DNA from: Girardinichthys multiradiatus
Taxonomy: Eukaryota; Chordata; Actinopteri; Cyprinodontiformes; Goodeidae
Reading direction: 5' to 3'
Length of the DNA stretch: 64,000 bases
Assembly: GCF_021462225.1 (NCBI RefSeq)
Contig: NC_061806.1
Span: 31,493,644-31,557,643 of the forward strand
The position numbers and the translations under genes are program-made. The notes under the pieces are model-generated. The model did no database searches. It had not been told where the DNA came from and was given only the letters and a program-made list of their open reading frames with translations. Positions 12,542 through 25,339 of the stretch are shown one piece after another (the first letter of the stretch is position 1; every line of letters begins with the position of its first letter).

Positions 12542-14149
12542 CAGGTCCTTCTCAAAATATTAGCATATTGTGATAAAGTTCATTATTTTCCATAATGTCA
12601 TGATGAAAATTTAACATTCATATATTTTAGATTCATTGCACACTAACTGAAATATTTCAGGTCTTTTATTGTCTTAATACGGATGATTGTGGCATACAGC
12701 TCATGAAAACCCAAAATTCCTATCTTACAACATTAGCATATTTCATCCGACCAATAAAAGAAAAGTGTTTTTAATACAAAAAACGTCAACCTTCAAATAA
12801 TCATGTACAGTTATGCACTCAATACATGGTCGGGAATCTTTTTGCAGAAATGACTGCTTCAATGCGGCGTGGCATGGAGGCAATCAACCTGTGGCACTGT
12901 TGAGGTCTTATGGAGGCCCAGGATGCTTCGATAGCGGCCTTTAGCTCATCCAGAGTGTTGGGTCTTGAGTATCTCAACGTTCTCTTCACAATATCCCACA
13001 GATTCTCTATGGGGTTCAGGTCAGGAGAGTTGGCAGGCCAATTGAGCACAGTGATACCATGGTCAGTAAACCATTTACCAGTGGTTTTGGCACTGTGAGC
13101 AGGTGCCAGGTCGTGCTGAAAAATGAAATCTTCATCTCCAAAAAACCTTTCAGCAGATGGAAGCATTAAGTGCTCCAAAATCTCCTGATAGCTAGCTGCA
13201 TTGACCCTGCCCTTGATAAAACACAGTGGACCAACACCAGCAGCTGACACGGCACCCCTGGCCATCACTGACTGTGGGTACTTGACACTGGACTTCTGGC
13301 ATTTTGGCATTTCCTTCTCCCCAGTCTTCCTCCAGACTCTGGCACCTTGACTTCCGAATGACATGCAGAATTTGCTTTCATCCGAAAAAAGTACTTTGGA
13401 CCACTGAGCAACAGTCCAGTGCTGCTTCTCTGTAGCCCAGGTCAGGCGCTTCTGCCGCTGTTTCTGGTTCAAAAGTGGCTTGACCTGGGGAATGCGGCAC
13501 CTGTAGCCCATTTCCTGCACACGCCTGTGCACGGTGGCTCTGGATGTTTCTACTCCAGACTCAGTCCACTGCTTCCGCAGGTCCCCCAAGGTCTGGAATC
13601 GTCCCTTCTCCACAATCTTCCTCAGGGTCCGGTCACCTCTTCTCGTTGTGCAGTGTTTTCTGCCACACTTTCCTTCCCACAGACTTCCCACTGAGGTGCC
13701 TTGATACAGCACTCTGGGAACAGCCTATTCGTTCAGAAATTTCTTTCTGTGTCTTACCCTCTTGCTTGAGGGTGTCAATAGTGGCCTTCTGGACAGCAGT
13801 CAGGTCGGCAGTCTTACCCATGATTGGGGTTTTGAGTGATGAACCAGGCTGGGAGTTTTAAAGGCCTCAGGAATCTTTTGCAGGTGTTTAGAGTTAACTA
13901 GTTGATTCAGATGATTAGGTTCATTGCTCGTTTAGAGACCCTTTTAATGATATGCTAATTTTGTGAGATAGGAATTTTGGGTTTTCATGAGCTGTATGCC
14001 AAAATCATCCGTATTAAGACAATAAAAGACCTGAAATATTTCAGTTAGTGTGCAATGAATCTAAAATATATGAATGTTAAATTTTCATCATGACATTATG
14101 GAAAATAAGGAACTTTATCACAATATGCGAATATTTTGAGAAGGACCTG
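12542..14149 (-). mobile_element. Tc1/mariner transposon, copy A (complete ends)
   Basis: A complete 1,608-bp element with CAGGTCC / GGACCTG termini flanked on both sides by TA (12540-12541 and 14150-14151), the expected Tc1 target duplication. The terminal inverted repeats are about 200 bp long (12542-12748 against 13949-14149), an IR/DR-like layout. The transposase lies on the minus strand and is broken. Confidence 0.93.
12819..13821 (-). pseudogene. Tc1-family transposase, frameshifted (copy A)
   Basis: Same transposase as at 51151-52230. The start codon at 13821 (MGKTADLTAV) and the first HTH are intact. Near 13670 the T run in CACACTTTCC is two bases shorter than in copy C, which shifts the frame after GKSVGRK. 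The rest (12819-13712) is open in the second frame and keeps all catalytic residues (LFSDESKF, FQHDLAPAHSA, NPIENLW). It ends at the family-typical C terminus FPTMY and a stop. It is inactivated by a single visible lesion. Confidence 0.88.
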
Positions 14150-14846
14150 TATATGATGGGCGAATAAACATATTTGTCCATCCTTCTATCCAAGATAAAG
14201 CAGCAGGGCTAACAGGCCAGGGAAACTCTTTAGCTGATTATGAAAGATCCAAAGACATTCTTAGGCCAGAAGTGAGATATAGTCTTTTCAGCATGTTCTG
14301 GGTCTGCCCTAGGGTCCTTGCAGTGGGACATCACTGTGGGACCTCTGCTTGATACAAAGAGCGACACCCAACTCAGAGAGAGCAGTCCAGCTGTTTCCAA
14401 TGGAGAACCATGATCATAGACTAAAAGGAGCTGAGTGTACTACAAGAGAGTCTGACATTGGTCAAAACAACCAGCAAGTTAAGATGTAAGCATTGATCTT
14501 GAAAATATTTTATCTAAAAGATGATACTTTTTCATGAGTACATGACAAGATCATATTAACTGTCTAATTGTCTAACTGACAATGGTCTACATTTCTAAAA
14601 GTTGATAAAATTAGATCGCATTTTATGTTGAAAATGTGAGGTTTGAAATGTTTGGCATTTTCAACTGAATAACTCGTAGGAACCCATATTATACAACAGC
14701 CACCCTAATCTAAATCTAAATATTTATGTCCTTGATCTAATGTCTTTATTTGTTTGAAAGAGATCACCTCCATTTGGAACTGCACTGAGTAAATAGACAC
14801 TGGCACCAGTGTGAATAAACACAGATCTAGTAATTGCTTTATACCA

Positions 14847-15098
14847 GTAAAAATGGGAATTTGAGACACTATAAAGTAGGGATGTCCAAAGCTGCTCCTC
14901 AAGGGCAGGTGTTCTGCATGTTTGTGTTGTTTCCCTGCTTCAGCATACCTGATTTCCACTGATGGCTAATTAAGAGGTTTTTGCTGACCTGCAGTCACCT
15001 GAATTAGTAGGAAAACATCTAAAACATGCTGGACAGGGGCCCTCAAGGACCAACTTTGGACACCCCTGCTTTATACTGTCTCAAATTCTTATTTTTAC
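14847..15098. mobile_element. hAT-like MITE with extended inverted flanks
   Basis: The core (about 14878-15070) has AGGGATGTCCAAAG on the left and CTTTGGACACCCCTG on the right, a known non-autonomous hAT type in fish with CTGATTTCCACTGATGGCTA in the centre. Unexpectedly the inverted symmetry continues outside the core. GTAAAAAT, GAATTTGAGACA and TATAAAG on the left match ATTTTTAC, TGTCTCAAATTC and CTTTATA on the right. Confidence 0.65.
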
Positions 15099-15117
15099 GT
15101 TATTGCTGTTTTTTTGT

Positions 15118-15406
15118 TGCTGGGTTAGACTCCTGGCCGGGGGTCTTTCTGTATGAAGTTTGCATGTTCTTTCCGTGCATGCCTGGATTCTGTCTGGGTA
15201 CCAGCTTCCTCCCACAGTCCAAAAACATGACAGTTAGGTTTATTGTTCTCTCTCAATTGCTCTGGGGGGTGGTGTGAATGGATGTGCGCATGATTGTTTG
15301 TCCTGTGTGCCTCTGTGTTTCCCTGCGATGAACTGGCAACCTCTCCAGTCTCGACCGTAGACTGCTGAACCGAACAAGTGGGTATAGAAAATGGATGGAT
15401 GGATGT
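15118..15406 (+). mobile_element. tRNA-derived SINE, 5' truncated
   Basis: Lacks the tRNA-like head and starts near the B-box remnant (CTGGCCGGGGGTCTTTCTGT). The family body follows: AGTTTGCATGTTC, CTTCCTCCCACAGTCCAAAA, GCGATGAACTGGCAACCTCT. The tail is AGAAAATGGATGGATGG. Same family as the copies at 32430-34890. Confidence 0.8.
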
Positions 15407-17649
15407 TTTTTGTATTATGCTGACTTTTTAGAAAAGTTTTAAGTTGGATGTTGCACATGGTGCAGTTTGGGTAATAATAACTTTGCTAATTATTAAATTA
15501 CATAAAACAATCATTGACCAGTACAATCAGTATTATGTGGTATAAGTTTGTTCTGTCGTGCACTTAACAAGATTATTGTGTATTTAGGCCGTGGTTCATT
15601 CTGAGCTTCGGGTGATATTCAAAACAAGATTTCCCTTTTGCAAAGAAGGCAGGAATCTTTAAGGCTAAAAAAAACTAACTCTCATCAAATCAAGAAAGCC
15701 AGCAAAAACATTTTCTTTCAGATGTATTTGTTTCAGTGTGTGTAGTATTAACTATGAGGTCACAACATTATTTTACCCATTAGTTTTTTATGCTTCCAAG
15801 CTGTATTTAGATATGAACTTTAACTTCCAAACAAAATGGCCATGAAAGTGAAGAAGTGATGAACAAGTTCTCTTTTGGTGTATCCACAGTGGACTGTGTC
15901 TGAAGGAAGGCTAAGATTTTGTAAAGACAACACAGGCAATAGGTTAGGGTTACAACTGATGTAAAGAATAAGGAATAATGGGCAATGTACTCAGTTGATA
16001 TGAAAAAAATATGCCAAAGCAGCACATTAACATTATTTTTAACTCAATCTATTAACCCATACTCAGCAAAGTTGGCCAACTTCATCACTGATTTGTTTGT
16101 TTATATATGAATAAACCATGGGATGGCAAAAGAACAAAATGCTAAATGAAAACTGTTGCACCTCTAAAACTTTACAAGTGTATCATTGCAGTTTAATCGC
16201 TGTCCTAACTCTCAGCTTCGATCTTTGTCAAGGTAGCACTTTTATTCACCTTGCTCGACTCTTCTACACGATTCTCCCATGTCCCATGTTAATGGGCTGT
16301 TTGGTAGATGTGACGTTTCCTTGGGGAGCAGTTTTGATTGATTTGAATTATCCTGAAAGAGCATAACAAACACACTTTTGCATACCAAAAGAAAAACATA
16401 CACTGGGTTTTGAGTGATTATGCTTATATATGGTACTTTAACCATTGCCCAATTAATTTGTCCATTTCATTTAACCATTTAGCTAAAACAAAAACAAAAC
16501 TATTCAGCGTTTCTTCAGGAGTTTGAAATTCTCACAACCAAGTTAAATTCAAATTAGGATTTTAAATTGACCTAACATTTAAATTTTTACACTGTGGGAG
16601 GAAACCAAAGTAACCAAGTAGCCCTCTGCAATCATTTGAACAGTAGGGCTATAGAAAGCACTGCGCAGTCTGCGTAGGGAATTCTTGAATTTGAATAACT
16701 TCAATTAAAACTGATAAAGAAATGTTGATTTTAATTAATTTAAATTTATTAAAACCTTACTGTTGATAAGTTAATACTTCTTTAGATCACACATACATAA
16801 TAAGACAAAGAAAACTTGAGAAGTGTAATTATCACCTTGTATCATCGAGTTTTTATCATGGAAAACAATTCATTTTGTTAAGTGTTACATTACACAGTTA
16901 CATTTAAAATGCACTCCATTTGAAATTTAATTTAGAAAACATTTATTTATGAAAAATATCAAAACAAATTATAAGTTCCTACAGTAAGGCATAACAGATT
17001 CAGATTTGTTGCTCTAAAATACATGCAGTTATCTTCATTGTTGAGTAAATTAAGTTTATCATCACTATAAAGTGCTGGAAACACTTCAAAATTCTAGTTG
17101 GACATGGTTTAAAATGGTTGAATTTTTAAGACGTTATGCTGCAGTTACATCTGAACTGATTCCTACATGTTTTTGAATAAAACTGATATCATATTTAGGC
17201 CACAAATAGTTTATCCTACAAAAAAGACATGGTTTATAGGCTTTAAAGACAAATATATTGATAGCTGCTCACCTTGTTTGATGCTTATTTATACACTTGA
17301 CTGTGTTTTCTAAGTGAGGTCAATGATAGCTGCTGAGTGGAAAGGCTCAGAGTGAAATATTTACTCTTCTGGCCCTCTGTGAATGGAGTGTGTTACCAAC
17401 ATAAAAACCTGGCTTGGATAGAGCTTGTAGGCAGTTAAATTATGAATACAGTATATGGAAAATTTTTAGATTCCCTGCTGAAATTGTAAATTTATCCACT
17501 TACACAAAAATTATCAGTATCTTCGTACAGTGTTTCCAGAAAAAAAAAAAAAAACATTTTATAAAAAAAATAGATGTTTTTATGCCACTCAATTAATTAT
17601 GTATTTAAACCTCAAGCAAAACGTGACTTGAAACTCAGTGGAGAAACAG
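15407..17649. other. Unassigned AT-rich DNA
   Basis: No recognised element or gene. The longest ORFs are 60-82 codons without domain signal. Confidence 0.4.
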
Positions 17650-18550
17650 CAAGAATGAATTTCTTCAAGTTGTTTAGCAAGTTTGCACACATCTCAGGAA
17701 GCATTTTAGCCCACTCTTCTGCAGAAACTCTAAATCCATGTTGTCAGTATCCTACATGTTTTGGTAGTTTCCTGGTTCAACACACCTGAATTACATTATG
17801 GATTACAGAACTGAAGGATATTGCTGAGAAGGTAACTCACATATTGCAATCAGCTGTATTGTAGGGGCTCATCATACATATGTAGATCACTGACCCAGGG
17901 GAACTGGAGTTGGACAGCGTGGCTTTAAATCATTGAGGTGCTTGGCTCCTGCTTGATAACTCAAAGCTCAAAACTGACTGATTTTCTGAAGGACTCAGTT
18001 CTGGAAGCTGGTGAGGCCATGCCATAACCCCATGAAATTTTACTTCTTTAACTAACTCCTGTCTTCACTTGGCCAAATGTTTCACCACTACAAAAACAGA
18101 TAGCCCCCTTAGGTTAAATGCTTTCATTTTATTTCTTCAACTCCACTTGTTAAGAGTTTTTACACAGAACATAAGCGTATGTGTTTTCCAATGTTTAACC
18201 TGTGGTTATAAATTGCCCTGACTATTTTTGAGCTTGACTGGGTTGAAGCTACGTAAATCTGAAAGTTGACTTAACACTTTTAAGGCAGCTTTTGAACTTT
18301 TATTTCTAAGTTAAGACTCATAAAATTACTTACAGTTCATTAGTGTTCAAGGGAGGAGGAAGGTTGGTTTGTCAGTGTCTTGAATTCCTTCTATATCATT
18401 AGCAGAAAACAGGCCCACAGAAATAATGTTTCCACAACTGTGCTTACCTATAGGGATGGTGTTCTTCGTAACATAATCAACAATTTTCTTTGTCTTAACA
18501 TGGCGGGTCGAGCCGATGCCAGACAGTTCAGTTTAAGGATGGTCACTGGT
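17650..18550 (-). mobile_element. Heavily degraded Tc1/mariner remnant
   Basis: Scattered antisense transposase-like blocks include the stretch around 18429-18470 (AATGTTTCCACAACTGTGCT, then TAGGGATGGTGTTCTTCGTA) and 18501-18530 (GGCGGGTCGAGCCGATGCCA). In these families such blocks encode the region just before the second catalytic motif. The part at 17775-17925 looks like an inserted, decayed hAT-type MITE. No termini or ORF remain. The assignment is by resemblance only. Confidence 0.45.
17775..17925. mobile_element. Decayed hAT-like MITE
   Basis: TTCAACACACCTGAATTACA, AATCAGCTG and GGGGAACTGGAGTTGGACAGC are recognisable pieces of the same general MITE type as at 14878. It lies within a degraded mariner remnant. 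Confidence 0.4.
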
Positions 18551-21500
18551 TTTGATATGTACTAAGGTTTTTAAAGGTTATGATTTCAAAACTGCTAAAA
18601 TGTAACATCAAATATTTCCTGCTGTTTAATATCCTTGAATGAGGTGTTGGGTGTACCGCAGTGCTGCCCATCTTCCATGTGTTACTGTACACTGCAGCTC
18701 AGCCAAATGAAGGAATGATACTATGTTTCTTCTCATACTAAGAGAAAAGACCAATTCAGCTCTTTGGAAAAATGTATGATCACTAAAATGAGTAGTTCAG
18801 GTTTTCAAAACTCACCTGTCAGGCCTATTAAGGTAACACTGTTTTAAAATTACAATTGGCAACCTATGAGCTAATTGGAATGCTGTTTTAAATAAAAGCA
18901 ATTAGATCATGTAATTTTTGTGTTAATACCATAGGACTGTGAAACTGTGATATTCTTACTCAGGTTTATAACTCCAGCCCATGTCTAGTCTGTAATGGAT
19001 TCAATGAGCCATTTGCCCCATGGGTTGTAGGGGATCTGATATTTATTTCCCTCAGTGTCATTCAAATTAATGTCTAATGTATATGAATTTGAAACTGTTC
19101 ATCTCTTTTTAGCTAACAAAGTTACATCAGCAGAGGACCAAAATGGTTATTATTTGAATGAAAATAATACATATATAACAAAGGTTAAGTTTGTTTACTG
19201 GAAAAGCTTGAACTGAGTATACTGTATATTAAACATTATAGTTGTATCTAATTAAATTTCTTCTGTAACAAAGATCAACTCCACTCTCCTACCAGTAATG
19301 ATGGAGTCTCATTTTGGCACAAATCAAAGAAACCCTCTCTGTAAATTGATTCAGCTTGGAGACAACTGGATCGGCATCCTGTGTGGAAGAGTGTCTCCTA
19401 CCACACAAACAGTATGTTCAAACATACACACACACTTCCCTATCTCCCCCCATCATGGCCAATGGCTGTGTGAGCCCTTTATTATGTGCCTGAATAATGC
19501 AAAAGGCTTTGCACAAATCAGAGGTTGTTGCTTGCCTCATTGCAGCCATCATTGCCCAGCACATCTTGAGCAGGCGATAGCCATAACATTTCTTCCTTTC
19601 GCTTTTCCTTAATAACTCTTTTCTTTCCATTTCCCTTCATGCTCCACATTTCCAGTATCTCCCACTTCTCCCCTTGCCGCTGTAGTCATTATGTAGTGCA
19701 CTTACTATAATTTATTGCCCTGTCAGCTTTCTGTTTGGTTCTTACGGCTTCATCTCGCCACCAAAAATATAGATAGAATAAAATGTGATCATGTGCACTT
19801 ATATCTTTCTGAGTTCTTCACTGTCTGTATTATATTTCCATCAGTTACAGTACACTTGTGCTCAGATGCTGCTCTTCCCTGAAATGAAACGTTTTTGTCA
19901 TCTTAATGTTCCTTTTAAATATTTTAAGAATCCTCACGACTAAAAACGGAGGAGAGTTTGAAAGGAAACAGGTTGTTGAGTCAGAAAAAAAATTATGAGG
20001 AAGGAAGGAGAGCTGGTATTACATCAGGCACCCTTCGGTTTATTCGTAAGTGAGGTTTAGAGAAGAATTGTGTATTCACAGGCATGATAGTAGTGCAAAG
20101 GAGAGTGTTTGGGTGAATGCATTCTGAAATGCTGTGGATTTCTTTGTAGACCTGTGGAAATTGGACTAGGTTTGTTATATAGAGGCGCCTGGACAATTGA
20201 GAAATTACACAATGGAAAATACCTATGTTTTTCCCCTCTGTAAACAAAATTAGTTTGGTAAAATTTAAAATAAAAACAGTGCAGCACTTAAGTCAGTGCA
20301 TTGGCAAAGCATTCTTTAAATTGACTTAAGGGTCCTGAAGAACCGTAATGACCCGTTTAAGGTCAGGTCATTGAAAAAAGCCCAATTCATGTTGGCTAAT
20401 TTGAATCATGCATTGAGGAATAATTTACCAATGCTTCTGTCAACATGCAGATATACCCTGCCATAACCTAAGAGTTGTTTTTTTTTTTTTTTTTTTTCTA
20501 TTAGAAATACGTATTTAAAAATATAAATAAATAAATAATGTGTGGCATTAGCTATAATGACAATAGAAGTGACAATGAAAAGTATTTTAAAGTCCGGACC
20601 ATAGTCAACGTCTTTTTGGCAATAAATCTGTCATTGCGTACAGTCATAGCCCAAAACATTGCTCCAAAAATTAAGTTTGTTTAAGTTACCTCTAATCTAA
20701 CTGCTACATCAGCACACAAGTTACATTAAGTGGTGCCCTTGTACTTCTAAGCAGCACCCAATACCTGCATTTAATTATATATTCTAATACATTGATGGTA
20801 ATTAATGCTTTTATTGAAGTGTTTTTGAGGTTTGCAAACATCATTATTGGAGTTTTATCATTATAGCAATAAATTTCAATTCTTTTCACAGCATTGTTTC
20901 CACTATAACAATAAACAATATGATAAATGTCCATCTCTATGTTGAGAGTGATTTCTTAACATCCTCCTGCAGCTGTAAACCTAAATGCCTCATGAGATGA
21001 CACAAACATAATATTGGGCTCATGTGAATGAAACAGGATGGGATTTTAACAATAGTTTTTTGTTAAACTGAGAAGCCCAGTTTTTTTAATTTTCATAAAT
21101 ACGGTAAAGGTATAACTGTGTATCTAAAAATCTCTTAATTACTCTAGAATAATTAGGTCTTTGTTTAACCAGTCTATGTTTTGCAGTTCTTACGCTTGTC
21201 TCAATAGTATAGTTTTAATTCCAAAACAAGCTTAAAAAAATCATTTTGTTGTCTTATAATGAATATTTCAGAAACCTGAGACTGTAGAGAATGTCTGTTT
21301 ACTATAGAATTATTTAGTTCACGTTTGGCCAGTTAAAGTACTTTACATTTTGATGTAGAGGTGCAAAACTGTGGCCTGCATTTTCCAAAAATGGTGAAAT
21401 AGCACTTTAATTTAGCACCAACAAGATTCTTTTCTACCAAGCGGTCAAAATGTAGTCACATGAACAATTTAAAAGTATGGGAGGTTTCTTCAAAGCTCAT

Positions 21501-22370
21501 GTGACCAAGTGTTGTTGGCCAGCCTGATGAGCAGTCTTTATTGGTTGACACAACTGGACAACAACTCAAAAATGTTCTCTTGTTTTACTTCAAAATAGGG
21601 GTATCGAACATAAACACAGGTTGTCAAGCTTAAAGCCCACACCTCCATATCAGAGGCTCCTAATGATAGCCTAAACAAAAATGGCAGCTACAAAAAGCTT
21701 TACAAGACAGACATTATTTTGACGAGAGATCTGGTGCCATGTTTTTATCATAAGATCTTTTGACATGAGTGAAACAGTTAAAGATTAAAGTACTTCTTAA
21801 ATAAATATATGGGTATGTATGTTGTCTTGTTTTGTTAAGAACCTGTTGCAGATAATTCGGTATTGGTTACAGTCATAATTGGTTGCATAGATGCATGACA
21901 ATGGAAATGTGGCTTTAGAAAAAGCAAAAACATTAAGGGCATAAATAAGGTGATCTCATGTACCTCTTTGCAGATGGCCTGAAATCGCGTCTAACTTGTT
22001 AGCGACTTGATGTTAGCGATTTGTATAACATTGTTCTTTGGACAACTGATTATGGGCTCCAAAGCATGGAGGCAATAAACAAATTACTTCGACAGGACAA
22101 CTTTTTGCTGATAATCTCTTCAGGAAATTTGTGATGTATGAACAAAAGCTGACAGCATGTCTTGGGAAGTACAAGAACCTTAATGGAGGCATTGTAGAAC
22201 CTCAGGTTATCGGTTAACTGTATTCTAAAAGCCCTACCTGGTTGCTACTTCTGTGAAAGCAGTAACATAGTGTTAAACAACTTTATTTGCATGGTTGGTG
22301 TAGTTTTGATGACATACTATAAAATGTCATGATGCTTTTGTTCATTTGTGGTTTTTTTTTTTTTTACAAA
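18551..22370. other. Unassigned AT-rich DNA
   Basis: Includes a 20-base T run at 20478. The ORF at 19298-19612 has cysteine and histidine but no recognisable fold. Nothing was assigned. Confidence 0.4.
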
Positions 22371-22440
22371 CGCAAGATCTTTCTTAGATCCTGCGAAATA
22401 TCTTCATATCTTTCTTATTGAAAGATCTGAAGATATTTTC
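22371..22440. repeat. Two adjacent hairpins upstream of the LINE
   Basis: CGCAAGATCT and AGATCCTGCG pair around a 5-base loop. GAAATATCTTCATATCTTTC and GAAAGATCTGAAGATATTTTC then form a second arm of about 20 bp around TTATT. The hairpins are back to back and share AGATCTTTC-like words. Function unknown. Confidence 0.6.
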
Positions 22441-22529
22441 AGTTCATTTAGTGAAATAGTTTTTATTGCAGTAAACCTATATTTAGTCAGGTAATAGGAG
22501 ACCACACCATGTTTCTTTTTTGCATATCA

Positions 22530-24301
22530 GGAGAAAATAAAAATGACTGGACTGTTTTTGAAACTTCAGCCACTGACCTGAACCAACTAACTGATGTGGT
22601 GACATCATACATCAGTTTCTGTGAGGACATGTGTGTGCAGACCAAGACCTTCTTCACCTTTGGGAACAACAACCCATGGTTTACTCCACACCTCAGGAAT
22701 CTGCGCAGGGATAAGGAAGAAGCTCACAGCAGTGGAGATTGGGCACGGTACAGGCAGGCCAGGAACAGACTAACAAAGGAGATCAAAGCAGCCAAGAGAA
22801 GCTACAGTGAGAAGCTTAAGAACAGCCTTTCTACTGGTGACGCTTCGGCTGTATGGAGCGGTCTGAGAAACCTGACTGCCTATAGGAGCCCCCCCACCCA
22901 TTCTGAACAGAGTCGTCTCCTGGCCAACCGTCTGAATGGCTTCTACTGCAGACATGACAAGAAGCCATTTACACCTCAAATCATCCCCTCCACATCCCAT
23001 TCAGGAACAAATTTGACCCGTAAAACAACCAACCCCCTACATTCAGATCCTCTGCCTGCACTAAAGATCTCCGAGGAAGATGTAAACAGGCTCTTTCAGT
23101 GCATGAAAACAAAGGAACTGGAGGACCTGATAATATCTCCCCATCATGCCTGAAAGCCTGTGCAAATCAACTCGCTCCGATCTTCACAAGGATCTTCAAC
23201 AAGTCACTGGAGAAATGTGAGGTCCCCTCCTGCCTCAAACGATCCACCATCATCCCGGTTCCCAAGAAACCCACCATCCTAGGATTAAATGACTACAGGC
23301 CTGTAGCCCTGACGTCTGTGGTCACGAAATCCTTTGAGCGGCTGGTGTTGAAGCACCTGAAAGACATCACAGGCCCCCTGCTGGACCCCCTGCAGTTTGC
23401 TTACCGAGCAAACAGGTCGGCAGATGATGCTGTTAACTTAGGTCTACACTTCATCCTGCAACACCTCGACCACCCAGGAACGTACGCCAGGATCATGTTT
23501 GTAGACTTCAGCTTGGCCTTCAACACCATCATACCAGACATCCTCCACCAGAAGCTCACCCAGCTCAACGTCCCACCCTCCACCTGTCAGTGGATCAACA
23601 GCTTCCTGACGGACCGACAGCAGCAGGTGAGACTGGGGAGCATCTTCTCCCGAACCAGATCAATAAGTACTAGTGCCCCCCAGGGGTGTGTTCTATCCCC
23701 ACTCCTCTTCTCCCTGTACACAAATGACTGCACCTCATCGGACTCGTCCGTGAAACTCCTTAAGTTTGCAGATGACACCACTGTCATTGGACTGATCCAG
23801 GACGGTGATGAGTCTGCATACAGACAGCAGGTGGATCGGCTGGTACACTGGTGTGGTCAGAACTACCTTGAACTGAACCCACTCAAGACTGTGGAAATGG
23901 TGGTGGACTTTCAGAGAACACCACCCCCATACACACCCCTCACCATCCTCATCAACACTGTATCGGCCGTGGACCACTTCAGGTTCTTAGGAACCACCAT
24001 CTCTGAGGACCTGAGATGGTCTTCACACATAGACACTGTTCGAAAGAAGGCCCAGCAGAGACTGTACTTCCTGAGGCAACTCAAGAAGTTCAACCTTCCA
24101 CAGGAGCTGCTGGTTATCTTCTACACTGCCATCATTCAGTCTGTCTTGTCTTCATCCATCTCAGTGTGGTTTGGCTCATCCACAAAACAGGACGGGTCCA
24201 GACTGCAACGAATAATCAGGAATGCAGAGAGAATAATCAGGGCTGACCTTCCCTCCATCCAGGACTTATACAGGTCTAGGGTCAGGAAAAGAGCTGCTTA
24301 A
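22530..24301 (+). pseudogene. LINE reverse transcriptase, one frameshift
   Basis: Target-primed reverse transcriptase of a jockey/CR1-group LINE. The frame ending at 23153 gives the pre-RT linker (NPWFTPHLRNLRRDKEEA, AKRSYSEKLKN, SEEDVNRLFQ). A single frameshift near 23100 moves into the frame 23099-24301. That frame carries KGTGGPDNISPSCLKA, LNDYRPVALTSVVTKSFERL, FVDFSLAFNTI (first catalytic Asp), SAPQGCVLSPLLFSLYTND and KFADDTTV (catalytic DD pair, about 23765). It continues through the thumb (LELNPLKTVEMVVDF, FRFLGTTIS) to a stop at 24301. All palm motifs are intact. The 5' truncation and the frameshift make it inactive. Confidence 0.88.
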
Positions 24302-24640
24302 ATCTCTGCAGACCCCACACACCCTGCACATAAACTGTTCAGAGCTTTACCTTCAGGCTGCCGCTACAGAGCACTGTTCATTAAAACCAGCCGCCACAGA
24401 GACAGTTTCTTCCCCCAGGCTGTTTCTCTGATGAACATTCAATAAAGTACAAAACAACAGCATACAGATGTTGCAAATGCACTTTTTTATTATATATGTG
24501 TATATTGTACATTGTAAATTGTAAATTTGTATATTCTGTAATGCAAAAACAGAACAAAAGAGCAAAGTGTACCGGAGTCAAATTCCTTGTTTGTACTGTA
24601 TTTTTAGGAACTTGGCAATAAAGCTGATTCTGATTCTGAT
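22530..24640 (+). mobile_element. 5'-truncated non-LTR retrotransposon (CR1/L2/Rex-like)
   Basis: About 2.1 kb with the end of the pre-RT linker, a nearly complete RT domain, a 3' UTR with AATAAAG, and a terminal GATTCT tandem tail (CTGATTCTGATTCTGAT, ending 24640). Such short tandem tails rather than poly-A are typical of CR1/L2-type LINEs. The endonuclease domain is missing, so the copy is a normal 5'-truncated insertion. Confidence 0.85.
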
Positions 24641-25137
24641 AATGTGTGTAAACACACAACAGATTAAACAATGTTATCATGCACTAGACAAATATGAGAA
24701 AAGCTGTGTGAAAAAATAGGTACACCTCTGTAGCTTGTATTGGACTGCTAACCAAATACAGTTTGCTGCTCTAGAGCATAATGATTTGTGTTAACAAAAT
24801 TACAAGAAAAGAGACGCAAGCAATGCCGCCAAAAGACCCCAGGGTCAGACCATGCAATGGTCAGATCTCCATTTTAAACTCTAGTTCAGATAAAGCTGGA
24901 AAGAATAGACATATTAGTCAAACAGTGGGTGAAAAATAGTTTTCAGATTCTTGTAACACTTTAAATAAAATTTAAATGAGCAGAACAAAAGGCTTGAATG
25001 GATCAATTTATTTTAGATTTTCTATTAAATTAATTTGTCTGTTTTATTATGAAGAGAGCTGACTTGTTGCCAACTTTTGTTCTTTGCATGTAAATGGAAA
25101 TAACTTATACAACATACATATTTGGAGAAGTATTTCT

Positions 25138-25215
25138 AATCCTTGATCTTTTTCACATTGTGTTACAAACTTCCAATTATCTTATTGAGATTTTATGTTT
25201 TTGACTGACACAAAA
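25138..25215. mobile_element. Tc1/mariner terminal fragment
   Basis: Short stretch (CTTTTTCACATTGTGTTACA and the following GAGATTTTATGTTTTTGACT) resembling the terminal repeat of the family seen at 1130-2125 and 62634. No internal sequence is present. It lies 125 bp from Tc1 copy B but belongs to a different family. Confidence 0.45.
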
Positions 25216-25339
25216 AAGCGCATTATTGGGAAATGGAATACCTGAACAGTAATATATACACGTGTCAGATTTTCATATATAAGAAAAAACTATTTCTGCT
25301 TCTATTAGTGTACTAAAAAGTAATGGGAGTTTCTTTCTA

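Noticed and set aside
13419..13861. Plus-strand ORFs of 91 and 105 codons, recurring at 26218-26662 and 51826-52270
   Set aside because: They are antisense shadows of the three Tc1 transposase copies and recur only because the element does.
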